Below the pieces are notes generated by a model. The model saw nothing but the letters and a program-made list of their open reading frames with translations, made no database searches and was not told the origin of the DNA. A DNA stretch of 64,000 nucleotides, from NCBI GenBank assembly GCA_013339765.2, contig CM023456.1:89354797-89418796 (forward strand). The letters are read 5' to 3'. Both the position numbers and the translations under genes were made by a program. Below, piece by piece: positions 32,500 to 41,250 of this stretch; the first letter of the stretch is position 1, and the number at the start of each line of letters is the position of its first letter. Source of the stretch: Haemaphysalis longicornis (lineage: Eukaryota; Arthropoda; Arachnida; Ixodida; Ixodidae).

Positions 32500-33600
32500 C
32501 GCCCTTATGTTTCTAAGCAATTCGAGATATTGGTTTAGCAGTTTGGTATACGCCACGTTGGAGTACTCGGATGGTGTCCGAGTTGTGTCATTTGATTTGC
32601 TGGCGCAGACCAAGGACAGTGATAGTGTCGACGGTATGTATGATGTTGCCTCATTGGGTGGTAACCGAGACGTTGGGGGGGGGGGGGTCACGTGTGTTGG
32701 CCTGAAAGAGAAAACACTCGGAATTTGTGGGGAGCAGGAGAGCCAGCGGTGAGGCGTGTATGTTTAAATTATTTTGGTAGCTGTTTGAAGGGCGTGCTGT
32801 ATGTGACCATTCATATTCTTGAAGATCCAAAGAGTGATGTCATTGCGTAAACGGAATGGTGGAGGTCAGGTAGTGTGGACGGTGAAGGAGGAAGGTTTTT
32901 GATGGGTATATTGAAAAGAAAGGGCGAGAGTACCAACCCCTGTGGTGTAACAGTGCTTCGCAAACTGATTGGAGACGTTCTAAAAGTGCCCAGGGGCAGA
33001 GTAAGCATTCTGTACGATATAAAATAAGAAACATAATTGTAAGTCCGCCTTCTGAAATGTGAGTTCATTGCCCCCGTGAGAATGGCCGAGTGGGAGACGG
33101 TGTACAATGCTCGTGTAAGGTACAAGCCGATGATGGCCGTGGTTGCCTATACAAGAGCAAAGTCCGGGTCAATAATACGATGCTGGAGTTAGAGCATAAC
33201 GTTCTTTTTGGACAAGCGAGGGCGAAAGCCAAACAATAAGGCTGGAAAGAGATGTATCGGCTCAGCAAAAGTAGTTAGTCTGGAAAGGATAACATGCTGG
33301 AAGAGTTTACCCAAACATTATGTCAGGAAGATGTGGTGATGGTGCTCTACAAGTGGTCGTTGGCCGGGTTCAGCAATCAGGACGATTTTGGCAGTACGAA
33401 AACGTTGCGGGATGGAGCCAGACTCCCAGCACTCGTTCAAGAGTCGCGTGACATCCTCTATTGATAAACTGTATAGGCTACGTAAAAGTTTATTAGTTAT
33501 AAGATGTGGTTCAAGTACTGATTTGGTTCTCAGCCTGTCTGTGGCCACCCTTACCTCGACCTCAGTTATGGGGGCATGCAATTGCGGGTTGTAGCTTCCT
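32500..33600 (-). pseudogene. LINE B reverse transcriptase remnant
   Basis: HAPITEVEVRVATDRLRTKS then ITNKLLRSLYSLSIEDVTRL then NECWESGSIPQRFRTAKIVL (33318-33581) is the fingers part of the RT, with IPKPG decayed to IAEPG. RT continues with GLYLTRALYTVSHSAIL (about 33080-33130; the Asp of LDLTKAFD is changed to Tyr), then SLRSTVTPQGLVLSPFLFNI (about 32905-32965) and HSVYAMTSLFGSSR (about 32815-32855) at the YADD position, where DD is lost. Both catalytic sites are therefore altered. Post-RT sequence reaches 32419-32691. Confidence 0.75.
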
Positions 33601-34129
33601 TTGTATCAGGAGATTGAATACGTGGACTTTGTTGCACGTAATTTTAAGAGGTATAGTTCAGAAGGACCTGATCCGGTCCTTCGAAGCTGGCGGAGCTTGC
33701 ACTAATGGTGCAATGTCGACAAACGGCAGAACTTGGGGTCGACCTAGTTCTTCTTTCTTGGGATCCGCTGTGAGGGGGACTAGCCGTGACGGCTTTGTAA
33801 GAACCGGCTAAAATTTGCCTGCCGTGTCTCCCCCTCCTTATCCTAGACTAGCAAGAACATCGAATACCTTATAAAACTAAGCGCATCCTGGCAAAACACA
33901 GCAAAAAATGGAAGAAACTACGTAGACACCCAGCAGTCCTGCTTCTCCCGCATCGCATGACTAGTCCAATCTGGGCATATTTTTATTGTAGTCTTTAAAT
34001 AATTCGGCCGGAATCAATATAAATAAAACTATACATCAAAATAACTCGGGATAATAAAGGAATGGTCAGCTCCACATTTAAGTAGTCATGCTAGCAAGAA
34101 ATATCAAGAGGTCGTTAAACCCGCCACAC

Positions 34130-34360
34130 ACGTCATGGTGTTCAACGCACCGAAGCTTTACCGGGGTGTTAGACGCGTGGTAGGGGGAAGGCTCGGGATT
34201 AATTTTGACAACCTTGGAATTGTTATGTGCACCCAAATTTGGACACCCAGACGGTTTTCTTTTTTCCTCCTACTGGAGAGGCAGCCACCACGGCCCGGAT
34301 TAAAACTGCCTCGTTGAACTCAGCCGCACGACTGCTTAACCACGGAGCTACCACCTTAAA
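34130..34360 (-). mobile_element. tRNA-derived SINE (minus strand)
   Basis: On the minus strand the head GGTGGTAGCTCCGTGGTTAA lies near 34355. It is followed by GGCTGAGTTCAACGAGGCAG, then TTTGGGTGCACATAAC, a decayed GTGCACGTTAAAGAACC word, then GTTGTCAAAATTAATCCCGA and GCCTTCCCCCTACCACGCGT. This matches the tick SINE type also seen at 16258-16500 but is more diverged. Confidence 0.7.
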
Positions 34361-34547
34361 TGATAAAATAACTCTCAAATATACGGTCTTGTGCAAGTTG
34401 TACTTTGCGTGTCTTCCATAATAGAATGGTGAAAGCGGATGAAACTGAAGCTTGTTGCGGAAAAATTCGACCACCTTCGCAATTGAGATGCCAAGACTGA
34501 GAAAGCAATGGAGCTAGTTTTGTTTACTAGCTTATTAGAGTTTGGGT

Positions 34548-34803
34548 TTGGGCTAGTGGGTAGCGGTAATCCATGACTTTGTGTAGCGCCAACAAAACGA
34601 CAGAGGACACAGGGAGGCGACGGGCACGAGCGCTATATATGAGGGGACTGAGGCCGAGGTAAATGCGGCCACAGGCAGGCTGAGCACTAGATCAGCTCTT
34701 GCACCAGATCTTATAACTAATAAACTTTTACGTAGCGCTTGTGCCCGTTGCCTCCCTGTGTCCTCTGTCGTTTTGTTGGCGCGACACGAAGTCATGTCTT
34801 TAC
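34548..34803 (+). repeat. GGGCTAGTGGGT module (copy 4): 63-bp-arm hairpin enclosing a LINE B RT fragment
   Basis: TTGGGCTAGTGGGTAGCGGT introduces an arm at 34572-34634 (CATGACTTTGTGTAGCGCCA ... GAGCGCT). Its reverse complement lies at 34734-34796, matching at 59 of 63 positions. The 99-bp loop contains, from 34647, an open frame TEAEVNAATGRLSTRSALAP then DLITNKLLRS. This is the same RT fingers segment that occurs at 33480-33575 on the minus strand (TEVEVRVATDRLRTKS...ITNKLLRS). The fragment stops exactly at the right arm, sharing AGC with it. Confidence 0.85.
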
Positions 34804-35914
34804 TACCTTAAACTTGGGTTTTCTTAGGCTTTACCATCTTATCAATTCTTAATACACTGATTGCGCCTTTCGCATGCCCTCTCCGTCACTAGGTGAACAC
34901 CTGCACGTCAGAGCTTACGCCATAACTAGGCGCAGCGAATCAGGAACGAGGGCGTCCCCACCCGACAACTGGTGCCGCGACACGCATTCCCCACACCTGC
35001 TCGTCTGCTCCTTTCCTTCTCGCCACTTCTCATCATATTTCTTTGCCTAGCATTGTCCTCATCTCCACTTTGCTGGCCGAGTTTCGAGTGACGCGAAGCA
35101 CGGATAGAACTCAGGCATAAACAGGCTCGCAGTTAAATAATTTTTGCTGACACCCAGCTCCGTAGAATGCCCGTGGCAGAGCTTCCAGCTCAAATACAAG
35201 AAATAATTATCTCCTGGGAGACGAGGCAGCCGCAGCACGCGACCTACCCAAACGGCGCCGCCACCCGCTGAGCATAGCTTTTCCTCCCTAACATTCCGGA
35301 ATAGTTTCAATAAATTCTTCCTCTGTTGGTCGCAGTGGAGCTGAAATTTGCCTTGAAGTGGCGTGTTCCACGGCGGGAAAGTAGGGCTACCTCTCATATA
35401 TCTGCAAATACTTGCTCACTTGCTCACAAGGTTTTGTGGGTGCTTGAGATCGTGTCTACTCTATCTGAAAATGCTTGTCTGCAAGGTTATCTGGGATTGT
35501 GTGCGGCAGTTATTATAAAATATTTACTGCTAATGCGAATGTTGGTGGAAACTTCTGCATATCAGTGAAGATCGCCAAGACCCATGTGCAGCGGGTGTGG
35601 AGAAGGCCCTATACGTAATCCGTAACCCTCATTCAATGCAAGGCGCTTGACACAACACGACAAAAACACTTCCCACAACTATACAGAGAACACATCCCGT
35701 GTCACACATCACACGTTTTAGGAAACGAGCTCATGTTTCCATCAAGCGAGTTTTCAAGTTTCGCACTGACGTGAAGTTTTTACATCTCATTTCGTATCAT
35801 GCAACATGCCAACCTTCCCCTTTACGCCAGTCACCTTAATTTTCTTATGTTTTACTTCGTTCATCTTTACTGAAATGCTTTGCTTTTACTTTCATATAAC
35901 TCAAATGAACTAAT
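34804..35914. other. Unassigned sequence
   Basis: No gene or repeat boundary is recognised. Open frames of 80-112 codons at 35059-35397 (minus) and 35326-35568 (plus) have no recognised domain. Confidence 0.4.
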
Positions 35915-35985
35915 CATGCTTTGGCGCTCTTTGCCCTCAGCTGGCCTTGCACCATAAAAATCAAAAGATCATCATCATACACCTG
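35915..35985 (+). mobile_element. Retroelement 3' end with ATC tail
   Basis: GGCGCTCTTTGCCCTCAGCT then GGCCTTGCACCATAAAAATC leads to ATCATCATC. In ticks this ...TTTGGCC..AGCTGGCCTTGCGCCATAAA...(ATC)n ending closes LINE 3' UTRs. How far the element extends upstream cannot be told. Confidence 0.55.
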
Positions 35986-36669
35986 AGTGAATCGGCGATC
36001 TTGGGAAATAAAAAGGGCTTTGTATCGTCGCAGACTAATGACTGTAACTTGCTGCTGACTGTAAAGAAAGGGCATTGAACATCTCCATACTCTAACCTAG
36101 AACCGGAGTGAAGAAACATATGTTCTGAGAATCAGTTACAATGAATGTGTATGTGTGGGCGTTTCAATATTAACCCAGCGCAGTACTAAAGCCGCAGCGA
36201 GCAAGGTTAAAAATCACCCGGTGTGGGTAAAATCTGTAGTTCATAAGCGAGTGGCCAATTTTTTGATGACTGTTTTCTGACACCATCAAAATTATATGTC
36301 CACGCTAAACGCATAATTTTATTTCTACAAATTAAAAAATATAAAACAAAGCGTGGGCGCTGTGTTACATATACCAGGAGAGCAAATGGATAACTGGGCG
36401 GGTGAAGAGTTTTTTAGTGTTTATTCGTTGTTCTGAGGCACTCAAAAAGTGCAACGGCACTTCAACCGACAGATGTTGCCGCTATCCGCGGGTTTCCACA
36501 TAAAGAATTCCAAATTCGGCGACAGTCATCCGTCGACACTGCAATGCAAAGCTGCAAAGGATCCAGGTGGTTTTCTATTTGCCGGAAATAGGCCACGTAT
36601 GCCTCATGAGCAGGGCCGATCCATTGCCGCCTTGTTTCTGCGAGCGATTTTTTAAACACTCGTGTGGCA
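35986..36669. other. Sequence upstream of the N-acetyltransferase gene
   Basis: A minus-strand open frame at 36462-36659 (MFKKSLAETRRQWIGPAHEA...) starts close to the TATA box of the downstream gene, but no family is recognised. No transposon is recognised, so the proximal few hundred bases may be genuine promoter sequence. Confidence 0.35.
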
Positions 36670-36675
36670 TATATA
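36670..36675 (+). promoter_or_regulatory. TATA box of the N-acetyltransferase gene (putative)
   Basis: TATATA in the context GGCATATATAGGCC lies 112 bp before the ATG. A start site 25-35 bp downstream, near 36700, would give a 5' UTR of about 80 bp. The context CGAAGACATGA has a purine at -3. No experimental start is known. Confidence 0.45.
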
Positions 36676-36781
36676 GGCCGACAAAATCACGCTGAACAAA
36701 CTTGTATCGGAACCTCGGCTGATAGTTGACACTTGGTACACGGGACACGTAGGCACGAAGCCGAAAAGGTACAGCGAAGAC

Positions 36782-37762
36782 ATGACTGCTACATCACAGG
36801 CCTCGGAGGTAATAGCGGAGAGCTCTCTCGGCAGAAATGGGCAGCACTTCGAGCACCCCGACCCAGAAATATTCAGAGAAGCGGCTAAAAGAAAGCTGGA
36901 TTTCAGCGAGCTTCGAATGGGTCCACTAAGCGACCACGAAATGCGTCTCTACATGGAGGTCTTGGGACTGGCGTCAGCACCACCAAGAGTACCGGACCTT
37001 GCCACGCTGAACACCATTATCGCCGCTCAAGTGGAGAAAATTCCGTTCCAAGGGATCGACCCGTTTGTGGGTGATATACCCGACCTCAGTGATGACTACG
37101 TTTTCTTCAAACTGATCGAGCAACGCCGTGGGGGATACTGTGTTGAGCTTAACAACCTTTTTGGCAGGCTCCTGCGCACTCTGGGCTACCGCTTCCACAT
37201 CAGGGCAGCCAGGATTCGCTGGGGGCGACCACTAGACACGCCTCTGACGCCCCTTGGACACACACTGTTTTGCGTTGACCTCGGCTCGGAAGGAGAGTTC
37301 TTCGCCGACGTGGGTTTCGGTGGGCCCAACCCGTTCACAGCTCTGCCCGTTGAAGGTGAAGCCGATCCCTACCGCACTCGGAGATTAGATGATGCCGGCA
37401 ACATTGAAGTGGCCATAAAGACGACAAGAAGTGGCGGTGCTTCACCGAGCTGGAGACCCATGTACCACGTGTTTCCCCCGCCGATGAAGTGGATCGATTT
37501 CGTGGCTCAGTTTTGGTATGGCTCGACGCACCCGCGTTCGTTGTTCCGCCACATCCTGATGGCGGGGCGCTTTGCTGACGATGCCTGGCTGACCCTGGTC
37601 AATGGTCGCTTTTGCCGCCGGTTTAAGAGTGGCCAAGTCGAGCAGCGTATCCTTACTGACGTGGACGAGGTTCTTCGCATCCTGGAAAAAGAGTTCGCAG
37701 TGAAGATTAACCCTGATATTGACACTCAACTGCTCCGTGAAAGAATTCAGAGTGTACTGTAG
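36782..37762 (+). CDS. Arylamine N-acetyltransferase (intronless, 326 aa)
   Basis: The enzyme transfers acetyl from acetyl-CoA to arylamines, arylhydroxylamines or hydrazines in the cytosol by a ping-pong mechanism. The thiol-protease-like triad is visible: Cys120 in RRGGYCVELN, His160 in PLGHTLFCVDL and Asp176 in FFADVGFGGPNPF. The 40- and 16-residue spacings are normal for the family. LATLNTIIAAQVEKIPFQGI (residues 74-92) is the N-terminal helical bundle segment; it has PFQG where most family members have PFEN. The C-terminal lid region includes SLFRHILMAGR and AWLTLVNGRF. Typical proteins are 255-295 residues, and here residues 1-45 form an extra N-terminal stretch. Met46 or Met54 (MRLYMEVLGL) would give a canonical start, but the ATG at 36782 is the first in frame after the TATA box. 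An uninterrupted coding exon is usual for vertebrate family members and so is not evidence of a retrocopy. Neighbours are transposon remnants or unassigned. Confidence 0.95.
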   Translation: MTATSQASEVIAESSLGRNGQHFEHPDPEIFREAAKRKLDFSELRMGPLSDHEMRLYMEVLGLASAPPRVPDLATLNTIIAAQVEKIPFQGIDPFVGDIPDLSDDYVFFKLIEQRRGGYCVELNNLFGRLLRTLGYRFHIRAARIRWGRPLDTPLTPLGHTLFCVDLGSEGEFFADVGFGGPNPFTALPVEGEADPYRTRRLDDAGNIEVAIKTTRSGGASPSWRPMYHVFPPPMKWIDFVAQFWYGSTHPRSLFRHILMAGRFADDAWLTLVNGRFCRRFKSGQVEQRILTDVDEVLRILEKEFAVKINPDIDTQLLRERIQSVL

Positions 37763-38051
37763 GATTTTAGCTAGCTTGGTGACTACGCACTTGTATGTAT
37801 TTGTGCCGGTTCTCGGTGGCTAATTTGCCGCTTAGCTATGCCCAGCACAGTCAGCACACGTTCACCACATTCGCAGGGTTTATCTGGTTGTGAAAACTGA
37901 ATTGCACGAACAATGTAATAATTGTTGTATGTTTATTTTTATTTGTAAGTCTTGAAACATTGTTTGAGATCCTTGTCATTCACAAAGGTTATACAGGAAA
38001 TATACAACAGGAAGTATAAAACACGAAGACGTTTTTTTGGCAATTTCTTGA

Positions 38052-38061
38052 AATAAATAAA
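38052..38061 (+). terminator. Polyadenylation signals after the N-acetyltransferase gene
   Basis: Two overlapping AATAAA hexamers (38052-38057 and 38056-38061) are followed by T-rich TGTATCTCTTCTCGTCCG. This gives a 3' UTR of about 300 bp. The intervening sequence has no other gene-like feature. Confidence 0.5.
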
Positions 38062-38400
38062 TGTATCTCTTCTCGTCCGTAGAGGTCTAAATCTGCTGCT
38101 ACTCAGCTCCAGTAATAACTTTGTCAGGTGGTTTGCGTAACAATACTCCTGTATTGGTGGATGTTTAGGTTAGTATATAGTGCAGGCCCAGCTCTAAGGA
38201 TCTTGCTTGTGGGTACTTTCTTGTTGCCTTCACATCGTTTCGTGATCGTCATTGTAATCTTCAGCAGGTAATAACTTAGCCAAAAATAGCGGCCCATGAA
38301 AGAACAGAGCATTGAGTGCTTCGCCATCTCAAAACTCTTAAAAAAACATCTAACAGCTGTTCTTACTTATATGAAGACTGACCTGATCATCGTAATAACC
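38062..38400. other. Unassigned sequence downstream of the N-acetyltransferase gene
   Basis: No gene or repeat end is recognised. Confidence 0.4.
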
Positions 38401-38625
38401 ATTTATTTTTAGGGGCGAAACCCCAGAGGGGCGTGGGCTGTTGGCGTCTCATGTTATCGTCGTAACCATCGTCTCATGTAGTTATGGTACTAAAACACCT
38501 GACACTCATTTACTCCTCGCGCTTGAACGTCACGCGTACTGAAAAAAACCCGGGACACTCTTTTGCGCCTCGCGCTGGAATGCTGCGCAACGCGTAATTA
38601 AAAAACTGCACGACTCTCATTTAAG
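38401..38625. repeat. Diverged repeat starting TTAGGGGCGAAACCCC, with ~70-bp tandem-like units
   Basis: TTTAGGGGCGAAACCCCAGA then GGGGCGTGGGCTGTTGGCGT resembles a common tick interspersed repeat. Afterwards three related units follow, each with ACTC(A/T)TTT, CGCGCT(T/G)GAA and ACGCGTA(A/C)T, spaced about 65-70 bp. The family is not assigned. Confidence 0.5.
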
Positions 38626-38626
38626 C

Positions 38627-38779
38627 CCCGTTCACACTTGCGACGAAAGCTAGCGAAAGCGACGGGAATTCCGTCGCTGTGTCGCGCGACGATCGTTTTT
38701 GTCGAATGGTCGGCACCATTTTCGTCGCGCGACCGAATTCTCGTCGCTTTCGCTCGCTTTCGTCGCAAGTGCGAACGGG
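38627..38779. mobile_element. Short palindromic MITE, 153 bp
   Basis: The left arm CCCGTTCACACTTGCGACGA, continuing AAGCTAGCGAAAGCGACG, is mirrored on the right as CCCGTTCGCACTTGCGACGA, continuing AAGCGAGCGAAAGCGACG (read in reverse). The arms cover about 60 bp each, so almost the whole element is one inverted repeat rich in CGACGAAAGC words. It has no coding capacity, and the target duplication is unclear. Confidence 0.72.
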
Positions 38780-40839
38780 TCTTTACGCTTTGTGCTAGAA
38801 CGCTTCATGCCTTAAAGACACTAGACTTGTTATATACCTCTACCCCGTGAAGGATTACATCTCCGTTGGCAAAAACGCCAAGGTGCCAAGAGTACACCTA
38901 TACACTGCATGCTTCACCTCTAACCCAAGTTTCATGTTTGTGGAGATGGCCCGGTATTTTCTATGAACACGAAGGTTCATAGGGTATGTTTTACGGCGGG
39001 ATAGAAAAAAAAATACGTTTTATTACTCGTCTCGGTAAAAAAAGCATCCTGCTGCGACAATCAATACAAACAATCTCTGCTTCAAAGGTTGATTATTTTA
39101 GGCTGTTTCCTTTCGGATTCGATTAATTGCGCATCAATAGAGTGCAGATAGTAGTTTGAACAAGTATAATAATTGTTCTTCAGCTCTCTGTAGGGTAAAT
39201 TGAGAAGACGGGAATTGATTACGTGCGTGGATGCTTGCTTGTGCAAGTGCGGCTGTGTGTGTGTGCTTTTGCGCACACACCCAAGCGCCCACGCACACAG
39301 GCGCTCGTTTGTGTGTGCCTGCGTGCGTGCGCGAGTGTCTTGTTTCTGTTTAGCCAAACATACCCAACAGGTCAAGATGTTTTCGATTAGATTGAAAACT
39401 TTTTCAACTACTTTAAAAATAAAAACACTGGGAAGATGCAGCGAACGAGCCACTATAAGAGGGCATCCAAAAGGTTGGCCCCAACCGAGTAACCTGAAGC
39501 AACGAGTGGCGTGTATTCTCATCGTGCTTAAGGTAAAGTTTTCAATGTTTTTGACGTATTGTGTGTGTACACTGTAAACCCCCGTCGTGTCCACCCTGTG
39601 CTTCTATCAAAGGGCCCATTTCTTACTTTAATGTGTACCTCTCTTTCTCACCCTTTGTATATCTCGCCTATGCCTACGGTATCTGCGATCTCCGGAGCCA
39701 GGTCAGGTGTTCGAAATGGAAGCCAGGGGTCAGCCCTACAAACGCGAATCCTTTGAAACCGATCATAAACTTAAGGGCTGGTGACGCTCTTGTAATATTC
39801 AATAATCTGTAAATAAGCGTCGGTCTATATCACTGAGGCGTACTGCCGACGATTAAAAACTTTAGTGAAAAAAACGTTTCTATCGTTCGTAACAACAAGA
39901 TTATATTTACTATTTGAATAATTCTATTTCGTTGACGCATCTGCTCCACAATTGTGCATGTGCAATACAAAGAACTCCGATTTGTGGATAGTTTTTCCAC
40001 TGTAAAGCAGTTGTCCACTATATCAGTACTCATCGACGGCTTCACGGCCCTATGCCATATACTGGAGTTGTGATTTCGTTGATGCCCAATTAAAAGCCTG
40101 CTGCGACGCAATTTACGGCCTTTTAAAAGCACCAGATTCCGGTAGTTATATTTTAATAGGTGCTACGTGGAAACTTTCGATGCGCAAATGCGCGTTGCTG
40201 CATCGTAAAAAAATAAAAAAATGCTCTTTTTCAAGCCGAAACTGGAATAAAGGGTGGCCCTTCGGAATGGCGGGAAGTGACGTTCTACTCAGGAATCCAT
40301 TTGGCGCAGCCGGCGTCTTCTCCCATGGCGGTGGGCATTTCAGTGTGTTTGGTGTCGTCTATTTGTTCAAAAATGGAAACCGTGCCCGAAAAGGGGTTGG
40401 GAGGTTCCTGTAACCACTACTGCTTTACTGTGAGCTGCTGAGACGCCCATACTGGCCGGGAGGCCCACCACTGGAGAGGCCGGCGCTGTGATCGTTTCGA
40501 CGTCACTTGTAGGATCACCATTTCAGTCTTGCTGCGTAGTTGGTTTTGCAGCGAGTGACACTTCGCTTAGGAAGCGCATTCTAAAAGTATTTTCGCGTGA
40601 ACTTCTGTCATTTGAGGTTATTTCGCAGTGCGTCAAGCGCAGTTTGACCTCACTGAGAGTTTATAACCGCATCAATTCTGCTACATTAGGCGCAAACAAC
40701 ATGAGCGTAGTGGTGTATGACGTATGCGACCGAAGCGTAAGCAGAGGCTTGTTTCCTCGATCAAGAATGTGTACTACGACCATCATCGAGTTAAGTTTTT
40801 AGATTTCCCAGCTTTTCAAGAAATGTATTAAGCAGGAAA
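38780..40839. other. Unassigned sequence with a short TG/CA-rich patch
   Basis: At 39237-39340 a GTGTGTGTGTGC patch and a CACACACCC/CACGCACACAG patch can pair imperfectly. No other feature is recognised in these 2 kb. Open frames of about 100 codons (for example 40488-40802 plus) lack a known domain. Confidence 0.4.
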
Positions 40840-41250
40840 TCATGAAGCGTTTACTGCTCGCAGGAGCACACGCACCCGCCGTGCCTGCCCGCACGGCTGA
40901 CGGTGCGGCTCCAACCGATGCAGGTCGCGGCAGCCATAACTTGTCGCCGCTTTTTAAAATCACACAACTCGTGGAAAAGAAGTTCCGGATTGGTGGAAGT
41001 GGATGTTAGTGTTTTGGAAAATTGTGGTAGGTAGTGCCATCAACTGTAGTTTTCAAAGCTATGCTCAAATATCGGCCGCGATTTACGCCGACCGGCCGCA
41101 GGGGTCGGTCCCGGCAGCGTGAAATAAATTTCACGCGTCCCGGCAGCGCTGGCACGTTCACGCGCGGTGTGGCGAGTGGCCGAAGTGTCGCGATACCTGC
41201 GCGCTAGTATCGGCCGAGGCCGTGGCAGGCATCTTGATCATCGATCGCTT
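40840..41250. other. GC- and CpG-rich segment
   Basis: CpG-rich words (CGGCCGCGATTTACGCCGAC, TTCACGCGCGGTGTGGCGAG) stand out against AT-rich flanks. At about 41120-41139 GCGTGAAATAAATTTCACGC is a perfect 9-bp inverted repeat around AA. It could be an unmethylated regulatory island or a GC-rich repeat. No ORF or exon is supported. Confidence 0.4.

Larger units (their letters stand above)
31155..33830 (-). mobile_element. LINE B (minus strand), 5'-truncated RNase H-carrying LINE
   Basis: The 3' end is marked on the plus strand by GACAGACAGACAGACTAAAT then TTATTTGGCC (31155-31182), equal to a GGCCAAATAAATTTAGTC tail on the minus strand. RNase H and RT follow towards higher coordinates. The upper boundary is unclear (33.6-33.8 kb). 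It belongs to the same general group as the LINE B copies at 50040-50712 and 50714-59150. It abuts the end of LINE A at about 31150. Confidence 0.72.

Noticed and set aside
32673..32687. G-run as a quadruplex-forming regulatory element
   Set aside because: It is a single homopolymer of about 13 G inside a decayed LINE and gives no specific evidence of function.
36782..37762. Bacterial contamination or a processed retrocopy of the N-acetyltransferase
   Set aside because: The gene has a TATA box, a plausible 3' UTR with AATAAA and tick-type repeats nearby. No poly(A) tract follows the CDS and the single coding exon is usual for animal members.
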